This document shows positions 5,940-10,345 of a DNA stretch of 10,345 nucleotides, one piece after another (the stretch's first letter is position 1; each line of letters starts with the position of its first letter). The notes beneath the pieces are model-generated. The model ran no database searches. It was not told where the DNA came from and saw only the letters and a program-made list of their open reading frames with translations. A program made the translations under genes and the position numbers. The DNA is taken from NCBI GenBank assembly GCA_900549915.1, contig URQF01000041.1:1-10345 (forward strand), read 5' to 3'. The DNA is from an uncultured Mollicutes bacterium. Its GTDB lineage: Bacteria > Bacillota_I > Bacilli_A > RFN20 > CAG-288.

Positions 5940-7907
5940 ATGAAATACGATCGAATTGCCTTAGCTTCGCTACGTGGTCTTGCTTTGGACGAAATCTCGA
6001 AAGCCAAAAGCGGCCATCCTGGAATGGCCCTGTCTGCTGCTCCGCTGCTTTATACGCTTTATACCCGGCACAGGAATGCGAATCCGGAAGATCCCAATTG
6101 GTTTAACCGGGATCGTTTTGTTTTGTCTGCCGGTCATGGTTCTGCTCTTCTTTATGCTTTGCTTCACTTGGCTGGGTATTCGATTCCGATTGAACAGCTT
6201 CGTCAATTCCGTCAATTAGGTTCTCTTACGCCTGGACATCCGGAAGTCGGACATACTCCTGGTGTGGATGCTACTAGCGGTCCGCTTGGCCAAGGTATCG
6301 CTCAGGCTGTCGGTAGGGCAGTAGCTGAAACCCATCTTGCTTCGATTTATCCAGATGGCGGAAAGCTTTGCAACCATTATACTTACTGTCTTACAGGGGA
6401 TGGCTGCTTAGAAGAAGGTATCAGCCAGGAAGCGATTTCCTTAGCTGGTGTCTGGCATCTGAACAAGCTGATTCTTCTTTATGATAAGAATGATTGCACC
6501 TTAGATGGCCCGTTATCCAATTCCTCTATCGAGGATACGAAAGGCCGCTTCCTTGCGGCAGGCTGGAATGTTCTCGAAGTCAAAGACGGCAATGATATTG
6601 AAGAAATCGATCATGCCTTGATTCTGGCTAAGACAGCGAAGGAAAAACCGACGATTATCATTTGCCACACTGTTATCGGATATGGCTCTGAATTAGCTGG
6701 CAGCCATGTTTCCCATGGCAAGGCTTTTTCTGCTAAAATGGTTGTAAAGACCAAGGAAAACCTTGGTGTTAGTTTCCCTCCGTTTGAAGTTCCAGAAGAA
6801 GCTTATAGGGCATTCAAAGACACTTTCATTGCCCGTGGAAAGAAAGCTGAGGAAGAAGATAAGAAAGTCCTTCTTAACTATAAGGAACTCCATAAAGAAG
6901 AGTATGAGCGCTTCCTGGATTTGAAGGACAATAATGTTGCTCCATACCTCTTTGCGGACGGACCAAAATACGAAGACGGCTTCAAAGATGCCACTCGTAA
7001 TACTTCTCAGGCTCTCTTAAATATTGTTGCCGGCGAATTGAGCAATCTCTTCGGTGGAAGCGCAGATGTTGCCGATTCTGTTAAGACTCATGTCAAATCC
7101 TTTACGGACTATAGTAAGGATAACAGAAAAGGAGAGAACATCAATTTCGGTATTCGTGAATTTGCAATGGGTGCTATTCAGAATGGTATCCTTCTCCATG
7201 GCGGCTTACGCACGTATGTCGGATGTTTCTTGGTCTTTGCAGACTACAGGAAGCCTTCTATCCGTAGGGCTGCTAGGGAAAGAATTCCTGCTATTTATCT
7301 CTTCAGCCATGACTCCCTTGCTGTTGGTGAAGATGGACCGACCCACCAGCCAATTGAGCAGCTTGCTAGGCTCCGCGCCATTCCTCGTTTGAATCTCTTC
7401 CGTCCAGCGGATGCCATTGAAACAAGTGCTGCTTATCGTTCTGCTTTTGAAAGCGTGGATCATCCAACAGCGATTATCTTATCGCGTCAGGGCTTGTTCA
7501 ATAATCCGCAGTCTTCCTTCCAAGGTTCCTTAATGGGTGGCTATGTTGTTTCTAAGGAAAAGGAGAAAGCAGTCCTAACGCTTATTGCCACAGGATCCGA
7601 GGTTAATTTAGCGGTTCAAGCTCAGGAACTTCTTTTAGCGGATGGAATTGATGTCCGTGTTGTCTCTATGCCTTGTACTGAGATTTTCAATAAACAGGAT
7701 GCATCCTATCAGGATGAGGTCTTCGGCAATGATTATGACCATCGTGTTTTCATCGAAATGGGAAAACCGGATGGAAACTATCGTTATGCCAAGAACGTCT
7801 TTGGTGTCGATGACTTTGGTTCTTCCGCACCAGCCAATCAGGTCTTAGATTCTTACGGATTCACTCCGGAAAAGATTGCGGATCGTATCAAATCCCTTCT
7901 TGCCTAA
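5940..7907 (+). CDS. tkt: Transketolase
   Basis: 655 residues, cytoplasmic, full family length. It transfers two-carbon ketol units between sugar phosphates in the non-oxidative pentose phosphate pathway, using thiamine diphosphate and a divalent metal. The PP domain (about 1-310) shows SGHPG at 24-28, GHGS at 65-68, PGHPEVGHTPG at 98-108, and the ThDP/metal motif GDGCLEEG at 153-160 with N184 (YDKND). The Pyr domain (about 345-520) shows GIREF at 404-408 with catalytic Glu407, then FLVFADY, SHDS and GEDGPTHQPIEQLA, all as in known transketolases. The C-terminal domain holds ATGSEVNLA. The ATG follows AGGAGG (5929-5934) with a 5-base spacer. It is probably monocistronic: a terminator lies on each side and a structured RNA lies upstream. 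Confidence 0.98.
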   Translation: MKYDRIALASLRGLALDEISKAKSGHPGMALSAAPLLYTLYTRHRNANPEDPNWFNRDRFVLSAGHGSALLYALLHLAGYSIPIEQLRQFRQLGSLTPGHPEVGHTPGVDATSGPLGQGIAQAVGRAVAETHLASIYPDGGKLCNHYTYCLTGDGCLEEGISQEAISLAGVWHLNKLILLYDKNDCTLDGPLSNSSIEDTKGRFLAAGWNVLEVKDGNDIEEIDHALILAKTAKEKPTIIICHTVIGYGSELAGSHVSHGKAFSAKMVVKTKENLGVSFPPFEVPEEAYRAFKDTFIARGKKAEEEDKKVLLNYKELHKEEYERFLDLKDNNVAPYLFADGPKYEDGFKDATRNTSQALLNIVAGELSNLFGGSADVADSVKTHVKSFTDYSKDNRKGENINFGIREFAMGAIQNGILLHGGLRTYVGCFLVFADYRKPSIRRAARERIPAIYLFSHDSLAVGEDGPTHQPIEQLARLRAIPRLNLFRPADAIETSAAYRSAFESVDHPTAIILSRQGLFNNPQSSFQGSLMGGYVVSKEKEKAVLTLIATGSEVNLAVQAQELLLADGIDVRVVSMPCTEIFNKQDASYQDEVFGNDYDHRVFIEMGKPDGNYRYAKNVFGVDDFGSSAPANQVLDSYGFTPEKIADRIKSLLA

Positions 7908-7930
7908 TATTCTTATCCTCTTTTGATTTC

Positions 7931-7968
7931 AAAGCTGGCTGAATAAGCTGGCTTTTTTTGCTTTTTTT
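7931..7968 (+). terminator. Rho-independent terminator of tkt
   Basis: A 10-bp stem AAAGCTGGCT (7931-7940) with AGCTGGCTTT (7946-7955), including two G-U pairs, loop GAATA, then a T-run to 7959, GC, and seven more T. It starts 24 bases after the tkt stop codon. Confidence 0.88.
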
Positions 7969-7979
7969 AGAAAAAAAGC
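7960..7979. repeat. Perfect inverted repeat next to the tkt terminator
   Basis: GCTTTTTTT and AAAAAAAGC flank the dinucleotide AG, giving a 20-base near-palindrome. Its 5' half doubles as the second U-tract of the tkt terminator. It may simply be a backup weak hairpin. Confidence 0.5.
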
Positions 7980-8001
7980 TCATTCCGTTCCCATATTAGT
8001 T

Positions 8002-8027
8002 AGAAGGGGTAGTTGTTATCCCTTTCT
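8002..8027 (+). promoter_or_regulatory. Hairpin in the leader of the 8048 gene
   Basis: AGAAGGGG (8002-8009) pairs with CCCTTTCT (8020-8027) over 8 bp with one G-U pair and a 10-base loop. It ends seven bases before the AGGAGG site at 8035-8040, so it could influence ribosome access. There is no T-run after it, so it is not a terminator. Confidence 0.4.
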
Positions 8028-8047
8028 GCTAGTGAGGAGGAAACATC

Positions 8048-9022
8048 ATGGAAGATAAGCTCCACAAAGTTGTTTTGCCAAGGATGGCAGCATCTCTGTT
8101 AATTAGGGGAGGTATAGGCATTGCTCTATTTAACCGAAATCTTGGTTTGTATCCGTCTTCCTATAACATTTCTAGGAAGAAACAGTTAAAGAGGAAAAGA
8201 GGCCGACGCACCAGGGTGAGTTATGAAATTGATAAGGAGTATGAACCAGAACTGACTTTTTCTCTTCGCTTTGAAGAAGAATCCGATGAAAATCCGAATG
8301 AATATGTTTCAGCTAGGATTTATCGAGCAAAAAAGACTGTTTATCTTACTTGTGAAAAGACGTTTTCCGCTCCCATTGAATTTCTTCTGATGGATAAGAA
8401 CAATCCTGAAATCTATGCAGAAAGGATACTGGATTGTGAAGAAGAAACCTATGAGGAGAGGTATGGCCAAATCTTAACGGATTCCTTTGAGGAAGGAAAG
8501 CCTCTTTCTTTTCAAGCAGGAATTCGGACCTATCTTGAGGAAGAAAGGATTGAAGAGACAGAAAGGAAGGTAGTTGGTAAAGTCTCGTTTGAAAATTATC
8601 CTTTATTGAATCTCCTCGATGCTAAGCCAATCGATTCAGAAATCTATTACTATGAGAGCGATTCCTATGATAACAAGAGGGATTCCATCGAAAAAAGGAA
8701 AAAGAAAAGGAGTGATAATCTCGAAAATTATTTTAAATCCAGGAGTGATGGAAAGACTTTGTTTTCCTATGAAAAAGTAAAGGAAATCAGGTCCTTTTCT
8801 TATCTTGGAAAAGAAGAAGGAATCACGAAGAAAATAGTGTCTCCTCTCTATGCACGGGTGTTCTTTGATCGTTATGTACAAGAAATGAAAAACGGAAACA
8901 CACCCATTGTTTTTTCCATTGAGTCAGAAGGGATAGAACTAGATAAGAAAGAATTAGGTTTTAAGAATATCCCTTCTTTTGTTGATAATATTGAAATTGG
9001 AGAGGGCAATATTGTCTTTTAG
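8048..9022 (+). CDS. Unrecognised highly charged protein
   Basis: 324 residues; I do not recognise a family. The start is well supported by AGGAGG (8035-8040) with a 7-base spacer. Residues 8-34 are moderately hydrophobic but broken by Arg12, Arg20 and Arg30, so a true membrane helix or signal peptide is doubtful. A polybasic patch follows at 43-56 (RKKQLKRKRGRRTR). The rest alternates Glu/Lys-rich stretches with short beta-like segments (YVSARIYRAKKTVYLT at 86-101, PIVFSIESEGIEL at 286-298) and a second basic patch near 215-221. There is a tyrosine cluster at 200-202 (YYY) and only two cysteines (102, 130). The basic patches would suit nucleic acid or membrane-surface contact, which is speculation. 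It lies between the tkt terminator and a convergent serine dehydratase, so it is probably its own transcription unit. Codon use (AGG arginines) matches its neighbours, so recent transfer is not indicated. Confidence 0.85.
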   Translation: MEDKLHKVVLPRMAASLLIRGGIGIALFNRNLGLYPSSYNISRKKQLKRKRGRRTRVSYEIDKEYEPELTFSLRFEEESDENPNEYVSARIYRAKKTVYLTCEKTFSAPIEFLLMDKNNPEIYAERILDCEEETYEERYGQILTDSFEEGKPLSFQAGIRTYLEEERIEETERKVVGKVSFENYPLLNLLDAKPIDSEIYYYESDSYDNKRDSIEKRKKKRSDNLENYFKSRSDGKTLFSYEKVKEIRSFSYLGKEEGITKKIVSPLYARVFFDRYVQEMKNGNTPIVFSIESEGIELDKKELGFKNIPSFVDNIEIGEGNIVF

Positions 9023-10230
9023 CAACGGATAATCTTTGCCAGGCCTCCGAGAGCGGTCTCCTTTAAATCAGGAGATAGTTCTGATCCGGTCTCCTTCCTT
9101 GCAAGGATGACATTATCGAAAGAAACCTTGTTTGTCCGATAGATGGATATTTCCTTTGCATATTCATAGGCAGTGAATGCATGGATGGAAGCCATAGCAT
9201 TACGCTCAATACAGGGAATCTGGACGTATCCATTGACGGGATCACAAGTTAAGCCGAGGAAATGCTCCCTAGCAACTTCAGAGGCATATTCGATTTGAAA
9301 TAAAGAGAGCCCATTAAGATAGGACAAAGAAGCAGCTGCAAAAGAACAGGCAGAACCGATTTCGGCTTGACAGCCAAGAACGGCTCCTGAGATCGAAGCA
9401 TTGTTTTTAATGAAATCACAAACCAAGGCACCAATGAGATAGGCCTTCGCTAGGTCCTCGATGGTTCTATGATTGTATCGATATTGATGGAACAGGACAG
9501 CTGGCACAACGCCGGCAGCACCACAGGTCGGTGCAGTAACAACAAGGTCTCCTCTTGCATTTGCTTCACTAGTCGCATAGGCAAAAGCCGAGAGAAGCCT
9601 CCTGTTTTTTTCAAAAGGATCCGTGCTTATATTTGCTTGTTCGAAGATATCCTTTGCTACGGCTTTCAGCTTCAGAGGACCTGGAAGAATATCTTCTTTT
9701 TGCCTCGATGACTCGATGGTCTGGAAGGAAACAGAGAGAAGGTGTTTTGCAAAAGAAAGGATGTCCTCTCCTTCAAAAGAGACAATTAGATGATACCTAT
9801 CTTCGATTTGGTTCTGTTTCCTATACTCTTTCCTTTCGTTGAAGGTGTTGAATGGGTAGATGTCATTTTCTTTTGGCTTTTTTCCTTCTTCTGCATAGGA
9901 ACCGCCACCTAAGGAACAGTATCGTTTCTTTAATAAAATAGCATTGTTATTATCCAAGGCTTCACATTGCCTGGTGTTTGGATGGGTGAGATTCATTTCC
10001 TTATAGTCGAAAAAGACTTCACAGGGAAGAGGGACGAATGCCTTTCGAATGATATTATCCGTTCCATGGCCTTTACCAGTTAAAGCAAGAGAACCATAAA
10101 GAGTCACTTTTATGGACTTGGTTTCTTTCGGAAGCAAGGAAAGAAAATCCTTACTGATCCGATAAGGACCGATGGTATGGCTAGAAGAAGGACCTGGTCC
10201 TTCCCTAAGGAGATTTTTTAACGATTTCAT
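9019..10230 (-). CDS. sdaA: L-serine dehydratase (ammonia-lyase), iron-sulfur type, single chain
   Basis: 403 residues, cytoplasmic. It converts L-serine to pyruvate and ammonia using a [4Fe-4S] cluster. The beta domain (about 1-150) has GPGPSSSHTIGP at 11-22, GSLALTGKGHGTD at 46-58 and HPNTR at 83-87. The alpha domain (about 180-403) has APTCGAAGVVPAVL at 233-246, GCQAEIGSACS at 286-296, and LTCDPVNGYVQIPCIERNA at 327-345. Cluster cysteines by family spacing are C287, C329 and C340 (gaps 42 and 11, as I recall for the Legionella enzyme). The last residue, C403, fits the known tail-in-mouth fourth ligand. It is a fused type as in E. coli, unlike the two-subunit Bacillus enzyme, but about 50 residues shorter than the roughly 455 usual, mostly in the beta domain. 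Position 236 is Cys where I recall Asn in many relatives. No Shine-Dalgarno precedes the ATG. Confidence 0.95.
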   Translation of the reverse strand: MKSLKNLLREGPGPSSSHTIGPYRISKDFLSLLPKETKSIKVTLYGSLALTGKGHGTDNIIRKAFVPLPCEVFFDYKEMNLTHPNTRQCEALDNNNAILLKKRYCSLGGGSYAEEGKKPKENDIYPFNTFNERKEYRKQNQIEDRYHLIVSFEGEDILSFAKHLLSVSFQTIESSRQKEDILPGPLKLKAVAKDIFEQANISTDPFEKNRRLLSAFAYATSEANARGDLVVTAPTCGAAGVVPAVLFHQYRYNHRTIEDLAKAYLIGALVCDFIKNNASISGAVLGCQAEIGSACSFAAASLSYLNGLSLFQIEYASEVAREHFLGLTCDPVNGYVQIPCIERNAMASIHAFTAYEYAKEISIYRTNKVSFDNVILARKETGSELSPDLKETALGGLAKIIRC

Positions 10231-10235
10231 AGATA

Positions 10236-10241
10236 AGTATA
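10236..10241 (-). promoter_or_regulatory. Possible -10 box giving a leaderless sdaA transcript
   Basis: On the minus strand TATACT ends five bases before the A of the sdaA ATG, the distance expected if transcription starts at or next to the start codon. No Shine-Dalgarno is present between it and the ATG. The -35 region is poor (TTCATC at 17 bases), so the promoter call is tentative. Confidence 0.35.
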
Positions 10242-10255
10242 TTTTAATACAAATA

Positions 10256-10342
10256 ATGGATGAATACAGAAAAAGGCTGCCGAAGCATAGGGCAATCGCA
10301 AGAATATGCCGGGATTTTGTTTGCGATAGGATGGAATCCTAA
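10256..10342 (+). CDS. Possible 28-residue basic peptide
   Basis: ATG 10256 to TAA 10340-10342. The peptide is rich in Arg/Lys (begins MDEYRKRLPKHRAI, ends CDRMES) and has two Cys. It uses AGG for three of its arginines, like the real genes here, and its antisense frames look like hydrophobic shadows. Against it: no Shine-Dalgarno, very short, and at the window edge. A TAATAC hexamer at 10245-10250 is placed as for a leaderless start. I do not recognise it. Confidence 0.2.
   Translation: MDEYRKRLPKHRAIARICRDFVCDRMES
10295..10327. repeat. Inverted repeat upstream of sdaA
   Basis: ATCGCAA (10295-10301) and TTGCGAT (10321-10327) are perfect 7-base inverted arms separated by 19 bases. They lie about 65 to 97 bases upstream of the sdaA start. 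This could be an operator or an RNA hairpin, or part of the small ORF by chance. Confidence 0.3.
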
Positions 10343-10345
10343 AAA

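Noticed and set aside
7941..7947. GAATAAG in the tkt terminator loop repeats the heptamer GAATAAG (5806-5812) and could pair with the CTTATTC copies in the upstream RNA
   Set aside because: A seven-base match in AT-rich sequence is expected by chance, and part of it is taken up in the terminator stem.
10231..10345. Open minus-strand frames upstream of sdaA, one ending in a TGA that overlaps the sdaA ATG, another encoding a hydrophobic run in frame with sdaA
   Set aside because: The in-frame extension has no ATG, GTG or TTG before its stop, and the overlapping frame has unlike codon use and no recognisable protein; too little sequence remains to support a gene end.

Overview
The window reads as a chromosomal stretch of a low-GC member of the Bacillota, most likely a gut-type lineage near Erysipelotrichia or other uncultured Bacilli. 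The reasons are strong AGGAGG-type ribosome binding sites, Rho-independent terminators with U-tracts, an archaeal/eukaryote-type prolyl-tRNA synthetase (also found in mycoplasmas and some Bacillota), a single-chain iron-sulfur L-serine dehydratase, and heavy use of AGG for arginine. UGA is used as stop and UGG as Trp, so the mycoplasma code does not apply. The taxonomic placement is inference; no rRNA or other marker is present.

Left block (37-5656, plus strand) is a tightly packed probable operon of four genes. The first encodes a membrane-anchored protein whose folds match GGDEF and EAL domains but whose catalytic residues are almost all replaced. It is followed by proS (prolyl-tRNA synthetase), an aminopeptidase P (Xaa-Pro aminopeptidase) and trmL (tRNA wobble-position 2'-O-methyltransferase). 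Gaps are 28, 12 and 0 bases. The metabolic theme is proline supply and use in translation, plus tRNA modification, led by a probable signalling or scaffold protein.

Centre (5657-7979): a 283-base gap holds a structured RNA or leader that ends in a clear intrinsic terminator. Its segments can pair in two mutually exclusive ways. Next comes tkt (transketolase, pentose phosphate pathway) with its own strong terminator.

Right block (8002-10345): an unrecognised 324-residue charged protein on the plus strand runs tail-to-tail into the L-serine dehydratase gene on the minus strand, with the two stop codons overlapping. The serine dehydratase has no Shine-Dalgarno site but has a -10-like hexamer placed as in leaderless mRNAs. 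The last 90 bases hold only a possible 28-codon ORF and an inverted repeat.

Most of the window is housekeeping. The parts that could be new are the catalytically dead GGDEF-EAL-like protein heading a translation operon, the bistable-looking RNA before tkt, and the orphan protein at 8048-9022. No mobile element, CRISPR array, tRNA, rRNA or phage gene was seen.
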